64,000 nt of DNA from Avena insularis. Lineage: Eukaryota > Streptophyta > Magnoliopsida > Poales > Poaceae. The stretch lies in NCBI GenBank assembly GCA_023614405.1, contig CM042689.1, positions 310,907,132 to 310,971,131 of the forward strand, given 5' to 3'. The notes beneath the pieces were generated by a model that was given only the letters and a program-made list of their open reading frames with translations, did no database searches and had not been told where the DNA came from. Made by a program: the position numbers and the translations under genes. Positions within the stretch are counted from its first letter, which is position 1. Every line of letters starts with the position of its first letter. Positions 46,736 to 59,038 of this stretch are shown here, piece after piece.

Positions 46736-47554
46736 TAGGGAATTTTCAATAATTTTCAAGTTTTATGCTTATATTCGTGGATTAATGGAATATAGCGATA
46801 CTGCAATTTAATGAAATTATCTGAAATTTGGATCTATATATAAGTGCATGATACCAGGTGCTTGGTTAGGGTGTATGTGGGTCGAGGGTTTAAGTTTTAG
46901 GTTTTTTTAGGGTTGAGGGTTTAGGGGATTTTCAATAATGTTCAAGCTTTATGCTTATGTTCGTCGAATAGAATAGCGTTACCCAAATTAAAAAAGTGTA
47001 TGAAAATTTAGGGTATAAGGGTATAGGGGTTTAGGGATATAGATCTTGATCTATAAGTGCATGATACCAGCTGCTTGGTTAGAGTTAGGGGTTGAGGGTT
47101 TAGGGCTATAGGGGTTAGGGTTTAGGTTTTATGGGGTTAGAGTTTCGTGAATTTTCAATAATGCTCGAGCTTTCGTGAATTAGAATGGCGTTAGCGCAAT
47201 TTAATGAAAGTATATCAAATTTTGATCTATAAGTGCATGATACATGCTTTCTTGGTTAGGGTTTTTTATGGGCCGAGGGTTCATGGGTTTAGTATTAAGG
47301 GTTTAGGGTTTTAGTTTTTTAGGGGTAGTTTAGGGTTTAGGGTTTAAGAATTTTTCAATAATATATATGTTCGAGCTTAGGGTTAGGGGTCGAGGGGTTT
47401 AGGGTTTTTAGGGGTAGAGGGCTTAGGGTTAAGGCTTTAGGGGGTTAGGGTTTAGGGTATTTTCAATAATGTTTGAGCTTTTGTGAATTAGGATGGCGTT
47501 AGCGCAATTTAATGAAAGTATGTCAAATTTTGATCTATGATGAGTGCATGATAC
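46736..47554 (+). repeat. Minisatellite rich in telomere-like TTTAGGG motifs
   Basis: Irregular units of about 176-308 bases start at GATCTATAAGTGCATGATAC near 46831, 47048, 47224 and 47532. Each unit holds a run of degenerate plant telomere motifs (GGGTTTAGGG, GGTTAGGG and variants), then TTTTCAATAATGTTCGAGCTT and GAATNGCGTTAGCGCAATTT. The last unit is cut by the Copia copy at 47555. Confidence 0.8.
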
Positions 47555-49822
47555 TGTAGGGGTTCGTAGCATGGGAAAAAAATTCTACCGCATGAACACG
47601 CACAAGACAAGATCTATCTACTAGATTGTAGCAATGAGTCGATTAGAGTACTCACCCTCGAAGATTCCAAAGCGGTTAACCAGAGCAGATTCTCGTGGGT
47701 GATGTAGTCGTACACTTGATGATCTCAAGATTGCATAGAAGATCCTTTTGACGTTGCATTCCGGTAGCGCTTCCGCGGTCGGTCACACGTTCGGTACTCA
47801 ATGAAGACCTTCCTCTCCCTTGTTCCAGCAGGTAGCAGAGGTTGTAGTTCTCTCCTCGCGATTCCGGCAGCACGACGTCGTGGTGTCGGAAGTAGAGGGA
47901 AGATCCCGCAGGGCTTCGCCTAAGCCGGAGCGGGTTATGGTGGAGTATTAGGGTTTCCCGACGTCTAGGGTTTAGAATCCGGAGAGGAGGAGGTGGGGTC
48001 GGCTAGGCGTGGCGAGCCAATTGGCTGGCAGCAAAGGCGGCTTGGTGGTGGTGTTATGTGGAGGGGCAGCACCCTCCCCTCTATTAATGAGAGGAAGGGG
48101 CACCTAGCAAGAGGGGAGTTTGAATCCAACCCCAACTCCCTCTCCTTCTAGGCTTGTGGTGGAGGAAGAGAAGGATTCTCTTCTTCCTCCACGAGGAAAC
48201 ATTGTCCCAGTTTGACTTTTCAAACTTGCCTTTTGACTTTCAATTTCAGAGTTTGATTTTACTCTTTATTTACACAACCCTTTGACCTAGGACATGATGA
48301 AACCATTCCACTTAGTCATGAAACATCCATGCACCCTTCCCCTTCCGGTCTGATGAACCTTCTAGACCCTTCTAGATCATTTCGGTGAAAACACCGGAAT
48401 CATTCCTAAACTCCGGAATTGGACTATCCTTATATGAATCTTATTCTCCGGACCATTCTGGATCTCCTCGTGTTATCCCGGATCCCATTCGAGACTCTGA
48501 ACAACATTCGGTCTCCCTACTTACATTCCAAATCTACTAAACAACATTGAATCGTTAAGTGTATCTCCCTACGGTTCGTGAATTATGTAGACATGACCGA
48601 GACTCTTCTCCGATCAATAACCAATAGATGAATCTGGAAATTCATATGGTTCCCACATATTTATACGATTACTTTTCGATCGAATGAACCATTTACATAT
48701 GATACCAATTTCCCTTTGTCTCGCGATATTTTACTTATCCGAGGTCTGATCGTTGGTATCTTTGCATACCTAGTTCAACCTCGTTACCGATAAGTATTCT
48801 TTTCTTGTTCCCGTGATATGTGATCCCTTGTGAGCCAGTCACATGCTTGCAAGATAATTGGATGACATTCCACCGAGAGGGCCCAGAGTATATCTATCCG
48901 TCATATGGATGGACAAATCCCACTCTTGATCCATGTGCCTCAACACATACTTTCCGAACACTCAATTCCACCTTTATAGCCACCCAGTTACGGTGTGGTG
49001 TTTGATGTCATCAAAGCATACTTTCGGTGATGGTGATTAGCATGATCTCATGGTCGAAGGAATTGGGTTACTATGTATCAGAAAGCTTATAGCAAATGAA
49101 CTATTGAAATGACTTGATCTTTATGCTACGCTTATCTATAGGATTATGTCCATCATACCATTCTCCTAATGATATGATCTTGTTTTTAAGAACATCTCAA
49201 TGTTCATGATCCAGAAACCATGATCATCTATTAACCAACAAGCTAGTATTATAAAGTGGCTTTACTAGGGACTCTAATTAGTTTACAAATCAAACAAGTA
49301 TTAATGTTTCCGGTTAATACTATTATAGCATAAATGTAAACATTTATCCTAAACACAATGATATAATAATAACTACTTTTATTATTGCCTCTAGGGCATA
49401 TCTCCAACAGTCTCCCACTTGCACTAGAGTCAACTAATCTAGATTACATGGTAATATACCAAACACCCATGGCGGTTTGGTGCTGGTCATGTTTTGCCCT
49501 CGGGAGAGGTTTAGTCAACGGATCCTCCACATTCAGTATGTGTGTACTTTGCAAATCTTTATGTCACCATCTTGGACATGCTCTCGAATAGCGTGAAAAT
49601 GCAGCTTGATATGCTTCAGCTTCTTGTGTGACCTTGGTTCTTGCGCATTGGCTATGGAGCCCATGTTATCATAGTAGATAGACATTGGGTCCAGCGCACT
49701 GGGAACCACACCGAGCTCTGTAATGAAATCCTTCATCCATATCGCCTCTTGTGAAGCCTCCGAAGCAGCTATGTATTCCAGTTCAGTTGAAGATCTCGCC
49801 ACAACGCGTTGCTTTGCACTCC
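47555..49822 (-). mobile_element. Second Copia copy, truncated
   Basis: An entire LTR (47555-49409, 1855 bp, same family as 27183-29039) followed by the last ~410 bases of the internal region, then an abrupt break near 49822. It has the same orientation as the first copy. The five bases before it are GATAC; no partner copy is seen, as expected for a truncated element. Confidence 0.88.
49443..49818 (-). pseudogene. Copia RNase H C-terminal fragment
   Basis: Encodes the end of the polyprotein: SSTELEYIAASEASQEAI, then MSIYYDNMGSIANAQEPRSH and the region toward the LTR. It keeps CAA (Gln) where the first copy has TAA, so the two copies broke independently. Everything upstream of RNase H is missing. 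Confidence 0.85.
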
Positions 49823-50742
49823 CCTTCTGCCGTCTCCCTCCTGATGCAGCCTCGCATCTCCTCCCTTCTCCCCGATTGGTGCCGCCGCCGTCTCCTCTTC
49901 GGCCACCCTGCCTCTACCTCGCCATCACCGAGTCTCCCCGCCCCTCCCTGCGAGTTCCACAGGAGCTCCGACCGTGCACCACCAGTCGCATGCGCCGCCA
50001 CCCATGGGCCCCTCCTCCTCTGGACATCTCCCTGGCTCCGCCGTGCCTATACCCCTCGATCCCCCCCGCCCGCACATGGCCAACATGCCGCCCATCTCTG
50101 ACCTCCTCTCCGGCCGCCAGCCGTCAAGGCCGCGCCACCGCTTCCTCCATCTCCGTTCTCGCCCATGGTTGTTGTCGCCGCGTCGTCCTGTGAGCCACGA
50201 CCTCCATCGCCTCCTACTCGTTGTTCAGGCCAAGCGCCATGTCATGTCTCCCTATCTGCCTGCAGCATACCTTGCTGCCTCTGCTTGTATGTTTTGTTCA
50301 TGCGAGCCAATTTTTCATATAAAGGCCCAAGCACCTTTGACAACCTCGTTAGGTGTCTCTGTTTGTTTCGCCGCTAGGCTCTATGCGTGGTGGTGCTTAC
50401 GTTGTGTCGCCACTGTTGTGTGGTCATCCATTTTTGGGGTGAATTGATGCTTGTGTTTGGTGATGCCTCGACGTGGTGGTGTGGAAAGGAGATGTGGGTG
50501 AACATTGTGCGGTGCATCCGAAGACCACCGGTGTCGACCCTAGTCATCATGGCATCAAAGTCGGAACCCCAAGATCACCCAACATGGACACAAGGTCGCC
50601 TTCCTGGGATGCCAAGGTCTCCATACCGTTGCGGCGAGCGAGGTGGATGACTTCACAAGACCATCTGATGTTGTGGACCGCCCCAAGATCTGTAGACCGA
50701 ACCTGCGACCCTCGGAACCCCAAGGTCGCCGATACCCCCATG
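49823..50742. other. Unassigned GC-rich block
   Basis: Follows the Copia break point. Pyrimidine- and CG-rich, open in several frames, with no recognised protein. The phrase GTCGGAACCCCAAGATCACC near 50560 recurs as CTCGGAACCCCAAGGTCGCC near 50711, hinting at a degenerate repeat. Confidence 0.4.
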
Positions 50743-53020
50743 TGTGACACCTTTCCCGAGCCCCATATTTTTATAATAAATGATATCTACCTATTATATA
50801 TAATTATACATGCTTGCATTCATAACATGCGGTTTAGGGGCACTATGCCGATTCACCTTATAATTTAATATGGAGACTATATGCAGGCTTTTATAGTATT
50901 ATATTGGCCCCATTTAAATTTGTGCAGCGAATCGATGTTATATTTTCCCTTGTTAAGACAAAATATAAATTGTGGGGTATCTAAACAACATAAATCACCT
51001 AATTAATTGTTGAGAGCATGGTTCCGCTTAATATTTCCTAATCGCATCTTTGCCATGTCATGCATCATACATGCATCGTTCCCGATCTTTTGCCGTAGTA
51101 TTAAATAGTGCACCCATTGTTTATTTTAGAGTTTTGTTTCTTCATGGATTAGGCTCATGAGTTGATGCGAGTGTTGACTCGATCTTCGGATGAACCTTTG
51201 GTAGTGTTTCCCAGGCGAGCATTCTCCCTCTTTCTACCTATTTTACATTTTTAGTCTTTACTTCCTCATGTTGACCTATTGTTATCTGTGTTGCGATGCT
51301 TTAGATTACATACCACTTTATATCTCTTGCGGCCTATATTGTCATGGACACCTCCTATTACCTGTTGTTTGGTAGATAGTCGGCCTTGCGAGTCGTAGTT
51401 GCTTACGCAGGTGTTGCTTCGCACCGTCGATGTTCCACAGTTGTTGGAAGGTGGCCTTATGTTTAATGTTGGATACGATCATGACTTTAATTACAATTTG
51501 ATATTAAAATGCTGGGAATAGTTATAACTAATGCAAAGGCCTTGGTGGGCAATAGATGTCATTTGGTTTTTAACCGTCCACTTATGTCCCGTAGGACCCC
51601 GAGTACTTGATATATGTTCCTTGACTATCGCACTATCCGCATGTGGGACCATGAATCCCCTTAGCCAGAGCTTGAGTCATAACTTTATTTCTTGGGGTCA
51701 CAAACTAGTTTGGAGTTTTATTACTATCATGTACTTATGCCCTGCTTAAGCCTTGTTTACTGTTTTATTTACTATTGTTGCTCGAGGAGCGTTTACTGTT
51801 ATACTGTTTAGGAATTGTAATACATTTATGCAGTATCGACAAGTCCAGTCATACTTTTGGGTTCCCAATCATTTACAGTCGTCGACACAAACCTCTGGGT
51901 CCATTCAGAACTGGCCAACTTCGTCGCGGGTAGCTTAGTGGGGTGAGCCCCTAAAATATTTTATGAATCTTGTGATTTCTTTGTCGTGATGCCTCGGTGG
52001 GTTTTCATTTGGTTTTTCCGAGGTTGATCATGCGTGTGTTGCTATTTATGCCCTCCTGTAGGGTAAAACTTTCTGAAAGCCGTGTCCACGGTTATGGACG
52101 ACTTGGAGCACAGTATCTCGATCATAGACAACTATAACTAAATTAGTGCTATAAATTTACTTTGGAATGACTACTAATCAGCTTCACTATAACGGAATGG
52201 CTAAATAAAAGTACCAACAACTGCTAGAATTGGGATGCCTCATGCTATATGTATCTGACTAGTAAGTATAGCAACTAACATAATGGTTAACTAAAATTGC
52301 CCACTGCTTATGATATCAGGATGACTCATGCTATCTATATATGACTAGTAATTGCTGCAACTTTAATGGAATGAATTGCCAACTGTGTGAGTTTCCTCGT
52401 TATGACTTCCTCATTTTGTCTCGAGGGGGGGGGGATACCAGGATGGGTATTCTTGGTGATAGTATCAGATTTGATCTGAATAGGTCTTTCTTCTCCCTCT
52501 ATGATAGTCGCCAGATGTATCGAGTCTCTATAGATTGTTAAGCGCATGCTTTGCTGCCGCATCAGTCCACCATACCTATGTAGGCGAGAGCCGCCAAATT
52601 CAAAGTCTCGTCGTGTACTGGTATCAGTACTGACCGCTCTCTTTTTCCTTCTCCCTTTGTCGGCACCCCTTGTTTAAGCAGGTTTTGAGATCGACATTGT
52701 TAGCAGGGTTACCGTTCCGGCTTGGCCTGGGCAGGGTTATGGACGCCATTGTTTATTCTTTAGGGCTGCTAGCCCCATTTGCATCTTGTCTCTAGTCAGA
52801 TGTTGTATCGTTTTCAAGGTGATTTGGATCTTTGTACTATATATCTGTATTCTTGACTCATGGAGTCGTTGTTGTATATATCTGTTTTGTGGGTTCCATC
52901 ATGGACTAATGTGTACTGGGTTCCTACACGAAAGTGCCTGGTGGGCACCTTTGAATCGTTTCTATGCGGGTTTGGTGGAAATTGCTAAAACTTGCATAGG
53001 GATGATCTGAGGGTGTTACA
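50743..53020 (+). mobile_element. Probable solo LTR
   Basis: Begins TGTGACACCTTTCCCGAGCC and ends GATCTGAGGGTGTTACA, a TGTGACAC..GTTACA pair typical of grass Gypsy LTRs, and the 2.3 kb between is non-coding. No matching 5-bp duplication was found, so the borders are uncertain. A G9-10 run at 52425-52434 is notable. Confidence 0.4.
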
Positions 53021-53560
53021 GTTGTCACTCCTGCCGGTGGCGCGCAATAGTGGATTGCGGTGCCATGATGATATCTAGCAAAGCTGGCGCGTCAGTTCCC
53101 AAGGCCTGAGCCTGACATGTCCTGCCAGGCTCGGTTGACTCCGGTTCCCGGGCTGCGTCTGTCCTAGGAGATGCGCTCCGATAGTACTTCTAGGGCTTAG
53201 TTGAGGCCACTCCCTGGCCTTGATGTCCTCAACTGGGCCCTATCCCTTCTTCCGGGGCATCCCCAGGTGGAGAGATCAGACTGCCTCGCATGCGTCATTG
53301 TATTTTCCTTCTTGTCCGCGCCTGGCTAGCAAACCGAAGCTTTGCTCGTAGTGTTTGTCTCCTCCATAGGTACCTACACCATATTAGTCTCTATAGGCAT
53401 CATCATGTTAAGACCATACCTGTGCCGAGCACACGGTGCTCGTATTTTGGCGACGCCCTTGTCGGCCAGGCCACTCGTCTACTGAGCCGCTGACCGGTGG
53501 GTCCTAGCCCACGCGCTATGGCACAATGCGAGGGACCCCCAATCTCATTACGCCGACATA
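53021..53560. other. Unassigned
   Basis: GC-moderate sequence without a recognised gene or element end. Confidence 0.4.
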
Positions 53561-54250
53561 TTAAGCGCGATTTCAAAGAGTTAAAAGGTGTATAATTTTT
53601 TTATATGCAAGTTTATGCATTATAATTCACTCTTTGAAAATGATAATCTCTCAAGATTTTGTTAGCATATCATTATCATGTTTTAAGTGCGATTTCAGTG
53701 TTCAAAGGTGTATAATTTTTGTATATGCAAGTTTATGCATTATATTTCACTCTATGAAAATGATAAATGATCAAGATTTTATTAGCACAACATTATCATG
53801 TCTTAAGTGTGATTTCAAAGAGTTCAAAGGTGCATAATTTTCGTATATGCAAGTTTATGCATTACATTTCACTCTATGAAAATGATAATCTCTCAAGATT
53901 TTGTTAGCACATCATTATCATGTATAAAGTGCGATTTCACAGTGTTCAAAGGTGTATAATTTTTGTATATCCAAGTTTATGAATAATATTTCACTCTATA
54001 AAAATAATTAGCTCTCAAGATTTTCTTAGCACAACATTATCATGTCCTAAGTGCGATTTCATAGTGTTCAAAGGTGTATAATTTTTGAATATGTACGAGG
54101 CATAAAGATTTTAGTTTAGGGATCACTTTTCATGCTCTAAAAATGGTAAACTCTCAAGATTTTCTTAGAACAACATTATCATGTACAAATTGTAATTTGA
54201 AAGTGTTCAAGAGTTGTGCCAATTATAAACACTCTTTTATATTAAGAGTT
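53561..54250 (+). repeat. Tandem array of ~122-bp units
   Basis: Units start at TTAAGTGCGATTTCAAAG-like phrases near 53561, 53683, 53803, 53925, 54047 and a degenerate 54185. Each continues with GTGTATAATTTTTGTATATG, TTTATGCATTATATTTCACT and CTCTCAAGATTTTGTTAGCA. Spacing is 120-122 except for the last, decayed unit. Satellite-like, AT-rich, no coding role. Confidence 0.9.
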
Positions 54251-54682
54251 ATATATTTTTTTAATTTGGAAGTGTTCAAGAGTTGTGTCATTTTCTTATT
54301 TCTTATACTTGCATCACCCTAAATCTCAAAGTTTGACTTTCACCTCATAGATTCACTTGATTGCAGCCAAGACATTAACTTGATAAGCCAATTAAATCAT
54401 CAGAACGGCTCGACAGCCGCATTCTCCATAGCAAGCGCGCACCCAATTGAGCTCCCGAGTTGTGCCAATTAATTGTCCATATCAAGCAGCCCCCGTCTAA
54501 TCGGAACATTTTGATGTGAGATCTAACCTTCTCTATGCACGGTTGCCATTGTCATCCTTCATACAGTTCAACGGGATTTCACTATACTACGGCCAGGATG
54601 AACGGGAGGCCGAAGTGAAGCTAGACAAAGGGTCGTTGTCGTGGGTCTGTCTCGGGGTCCCATCTTGTAACGCCAACCTGGG
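54251..54682. other. Unassigned
   Basis: No gene recognised between the two tandem arrays. Confidence 0.4.
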
Positions 54683-54949
54683 TAAGTTGTGGGTCTGATG
54701 CTCACGTGGATAAGCTGTGGGTCCGATGCTCACATGGATAAGATGTGGGTCCCACGCTGATTTGGATAAGTGGAGAGAGGTGTCCACTACGTGAACCGAC
54801 TGAACGTGGCCCCACTTGTCAGCATGTAATGGCAAGGGTCCACTACGGGAACCGGCAGAAAGCAGCCCCCCTTGTCAGCATGTAACGGCGAGGCTCCACT
54901 ACAGGACCCAACTGAACATGGCCCCACTTGTCAGCACATAACGGCAAGG
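54683..54949 (+). repeat. Two adjacent short arrays: 3 x 28 bp and 3 x 56 bp
   Basis: 54683-54766 holds three copies of a 28-base unit (TAAGCTGTGGGTCCGATGCT..). 54782-54949 holds three copies of a 56-base unit beginning TCCACTACGGGAACC and containing CCCCACTTGTCAGCATGTAA. Both are imperfect. Confidence 0.85.
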
Positions 54950-55680
54950 CTGACGGACAGCGAGTTTCATACCATGTGAGAGTTTTGGAGAAGGAGATGG
55001 TCAAAAGTGAGGAAAATTTAAGTGGCTGGGAGAAGTGAGTATAACTAACGAACCAAGGGCACGGAAATAGAAATCCCTAAAATTATATTCAAGTCCACTA
55101 ATCCAAATGATAATCTTTGAGGGAAGGAGTGATGTTGGTCATCAACTAGTTTGCTTGCCGTCATCAATCCACATTGCCTCAATTCGAGCAATTCTCAAGC
55201 AGACCATCTTGTTTTCACAAAAAGGGATAAGTATCCAATACTTTGTAAACTCCAACGAGTTTTGCAAGAATTAAATTTATAACTTTATATATATGACATA
55301 TACCGTTTTCATCCATGACCTCCATTACAATCAAGCCCATCTGAGAGTTCTCAACTCTAATGTAAGATAACTAAGTGATTCTCCAAATATTCTATTTTCA
55401 TCCATCATGGAGGAAAACTCATCCAACGACTCATACTTTATGTGCCTGATTTTGCAGAATGCAAAATTGTAGTCCAACTCTCCATCGAATGGAGAATGGC
55501 CCCTTTTGGATGATTTATGGAGAAAACACAAACTTGGTGGATTCATCAGATTATCTCCTAATGGTTTATTGTATCAAGAAGATAAGATCATCTTATTACG
55601 AGGATATCACTCGGGCTAAGTTCCATTTCTATCAAGAAATTCCCCATGGTCGCAAAAGGATCTCAATGAGATAGGCCATG
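54950..55680. other. Unassigned, possibly Copia interior
   Basis: AT-rich. The minus-strand open frame at 55331-55546 could be a fragment of the neighbouring Copia interior, but no motif supports it. Confidence 0.3.
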
Positions 55681-56791
55681 ATCTACAAGGATATTTGCAA
55701 CTAAACATCTAGACTTAGTTCATAATATGAGTTCAATTCATAGTTGATCTCCCACTAAAATTGTCATCCCTAGGACGATTTTAGCGATCGCACGATCCTA
55801 ATTCATTATACAACCCCTGATCTTCACAGCCGGCAACATAGCTTCAAAGGTAGACATTCTCCAATGTCAATCACATCATCCATGTGACTCATGCTCGATC
55901 TTTCGATCTCTTGTGTTCTGAGGCCATGTCTATACATGCTAGGCTCACCAATTCATACTCGTGTGTATTGAAGTGCAACATTGCTTACACCCACTGCATA
56001 TGAACGTAGGTATGCCTGACACCCAATCGTCACGGTGTGCCTCATATAGAAGAACTTTCTTGGTGCTGCACATAGAAGGGGAACACTATCATTAGAATTA
56101 ATAGGGATCATCTTATCTAATATGCTACCGTTGGGTATCTAATACTATCACACAATAAGATGTAAACATGTATCAACATCACATGTATATTGTGATATGA
56201 TATGGTCCTTCTTGTACCTTGATCTCCATCGAGCGCTCCGGCATGATCTCCATCGTGCCACCAGTTTGACGCCAAGTCCACGGCGCCACTAGTAGGTCGT
56301 ACATCGGAATGATGACTATTACTACATAACTTAGTAACATAAAAGTAAACTACTTTACCTTCGTAACGACCAAGACCATATCAAATCACATGCCCTTCTT
56401 GCAAAATAAAGTTAGACGCATCTACTTTATCTATTGCAAGTTTTACGTATTTGTTAGGCATTTCGCAATAGAACCATTTCTAATTTACAAACTTTCCAAC
56501 CACAACATGGATCCATACAGTTGTCTCTACTACACTCCTTTCGGGACCCTCCGTTGTAACTGCTATATCAACTATTAAAAGAGAGACAGACACCCGCTAG
56601 CCACGTATACGGAACAAGCCATATGTCGAGCGTGGAACCAGTCTCGCGTAAGAGTACGCGTCAGGACGGTCCGGGCCGCTTCATCAAAAAATACCCCCAT
56701 ATAAACAAGTACACGTGGGAGGGTAACAACTATAACATCAATGCCAGCACAACACATGTGCGTACTGGACGTATAACACTACTATGCATAG

Positions 56792-56808
56792 ATCGGCTCT
56801 GATACCAC
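56792..56808 (-). promoter_or_regulatory. Primer-binding site of the third Copia
   Basis: On the minus strand TGGTATCAGAGCC adjoins the LTR, complementary to the 3' end of initiator methionine tRNA. A better match than the site in the first Copia, where C has become T. Confidence 0.85.
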
Positions 56809-57421
56809 TGTTGGGGTTCCGGTGCATAAAACAAAAAATTCCTACGTTGGATCATCCTACTGCCCAAGATCTATCTACTAGTAATGCAGTAATGGCCGAC
56901 AAGTTTCGGATACATACCCTTGTAGTTCGAAAGCGGTTAATGTTCCAAGGGGAACATGGTTGATGTAGTCGTGCTCGTAGCCGACCACAAGGTCGCGAAG
57001 CTCCTTGCAGGTCACCCCTTGCTCCATCACCATGCAGCAGTCTGGCTCACGACATCCAAAGTTCCCCAAGTGTTGCACCATATGGCTTCGTACACATACT
57101 GTGTATGATGACACCTCCATCTCCCTGATTTCGCCGGGAGTGCGGAAGTAGATCTCCAGCTTCAGAATACCCGAGCACAATGGTGTCCCTAGAGAAGCCT
57201 TGTTCGCACGGCCCTTACATGGGGGCCATGGTCACAAGGTATAGAGAGAGAGGGAGGAAATCAACCAAAGTACTTCACAAATTGTGTGTTTAATCCCACC
57301 CATGGGCACCCCTTTATATAGGAGGAGGTAGGTGTGCCCTCTCCCTTAGGTTAGCGATATGGGACTAAAGGAAACAGGAAAGAGGCAAAAGGAAAAAACC
57401 CAGCCAGATGGGCCATAATAG
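56809..57421 (-). repeat. LTR of the third Copia (incomplete)
   Basis: Starts TGTTGGGGTTCC and runs to the border of the next element without a CA end, so its outer part is missing or lies beyond the Gypsy insertion. Confidence 0.65.
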
Positions 57422-58908
57422 TGATACGTCCTAAACGTATCTATAATTTTTGATGTTCCATGCTTGTTTAGTATCTACTTTGCTTTGCTTTGTCTACACT
57501 TTGAGGTATTCTTATACATTTCTGGTACTAACCTATTAACAAGATTCCACAATGCCAGTTGCCTGTTTTCTTCTGTTTTTGGTGCCAGAAAAGGCAGAAA
57601 ATCAATATTCTCGGAATTGGACGAGACAAAAGCCAATCTTCCTATTTTTCCCGGAGCAACATAGAACCACGAAGCAGAGGCAGAGGAGGACACCAGGGTG
57701 GCCGCACCCCCTAGGCGTGAGCCAGCCCTGGTGGCGCCCACAAGGGGTGTGGTCCCCCTGGCCCTCCATCGACCTTGCCTCCTTCGCCTATAAGAAGCCT
57801 CCGACCCAAAACCCCTAAATCATCGACCAGAAAGCCACGAAAAGTTCTGCAGCGCCACCACCAACGAATGGGAGATTCGGGGGACAGAAAGTCTCTATCT
57901 GGCACCCTGCCGGGATGGGGAAGTGCCCCCAGAGCCATCTCCATCAATCTCCACCACCATCTTCATCACTATTGCTGATTCCCATGATGAAAAGGGAGTA
58001 GTTCTTCCTCGAGGCTAAGGGCTCTACCGGTAGCTATGTGTTCATCTCTCTCTCTATGCATGATCATGTTGTGACCATGAGCTTTGTAATCAAGTAGATC
58101 TGCTCTGCTACTCAAGTGCTGTAATAGATCTCTGCTCTCCCCATGTGTGTGAAAGTGACAGTGTGCATTCCATGGTGGCACTTAGGCTAGAGTCTACATA
58201 AATACTCATCGTGCTTTAATAGATCTATGCTTTTCCCCACGTGTGTGAAAGTGATAGCGTGCGCATCGTGTGTGGCACTTAAGCTAGGTTATATATATAT
58301 TTATCATGAGTTATATTTGGAGTTGGAAGTTTCTATTAAATTGTGGTGTTTGTTGGAACCATCTAGCGCTCAAGGTGACAGTGTGGGGTTATCTAGATGG
58401 GAAAGGCAGACTTTGAGGTGTGCGTTTGTAGGCCTACCATGGATTAAAGTGTCCAACCGAAGAGTAGTATCATGAAGAGAATATATTTATATGAGAGAGT
58501 TTTCACTAGTGAAAGTATGATCCCTAGGCCTTGTTTCTAAGCATTGAAACACCGTTTGCATCTAGATCTATTGCATGTTTGCTTGCTTCCATCTTTAGTT
58601 CAGTTTTCCTTTAGTCTCTCCCACGTTAACAACAAGTCAGAAGATATTTTCGGGCACCATTACCGCTTGTATTTCACTATCTCTTCGCCAAACTAGTGCA
58701 CCTATACACCTGACAAGTGTATTGGGGACACAAGAGACTTCTTGTATCTTGATTACATGGTTGCTTGAGAGGGATACCTTTGACCACTTCCTCCCTAAGT
58801 TCGATAAACCTTGGGTGATCCACTTAAGGGAAACTTGCTGCTGTTCTACAAACCTCTGCACTTGGAGGCCCAACAACTGTCTACAAGAATAGAAGTGCGT
58901 AGACATCA
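57422..58908 (+). repeat. Gypsy-like 5' LTR
   Basis: Begins TGATACGTCCTAAACGTATC; the 3' border at GTAGACATCA (58908) is set by the primer-binding region that follows. It shares nearly all phrases with 62713-64000, e.g. TCGACCAGAAAGCCACGAAA against TCGACCAAAAAGCCACGAAA. Confidence 0.8.
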
Positions 58909-59038
58909 AGATATTTTCTGGCGCCGTTGTCGGGAGGTATAGAAGGTACTCACATCCTCCGGTGTGAGTGCTCGAAGTTATTTCCTTTAGATTCTACAAT
59001 TTTGTCGTTTTGTTTCTTGTTTTCACTAGTTAGGCTTA

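Larger units (their letters stand above)
55681..57421 (-). mobile_element. Third Copia, 5' end only (different family)
   Basis: A minus-strand 5' leader (about 55681-56791) is related in layout and phrases (CATGCTAGGCTCA, GACTCATGCT) to the leader of the first Copia. It adjoins a primer-binding site and an LTR that starts TGTTGGGGTTCCGGTGCATA. The LTR differs from the BARE/Angela type. It is cut at 57421 by the Gypsy-like element and the coding part is missing. Confidence 0.7.

Noticed and set aside
46860..47470. A true chromosome end or telomere
   Set aside because: Motifs are degenerate and interspersed with unique phrases, and normal sequence continues on both sides.
52341..52562. Short frames around a G-run
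   Set aside because: Short, on both strands, in a non-coding LTR-like segment.
53561..54250. CRISPR-like array
   Set aside because: The whole unit repeats, with no unique spacers, in plant nuclear DNA.
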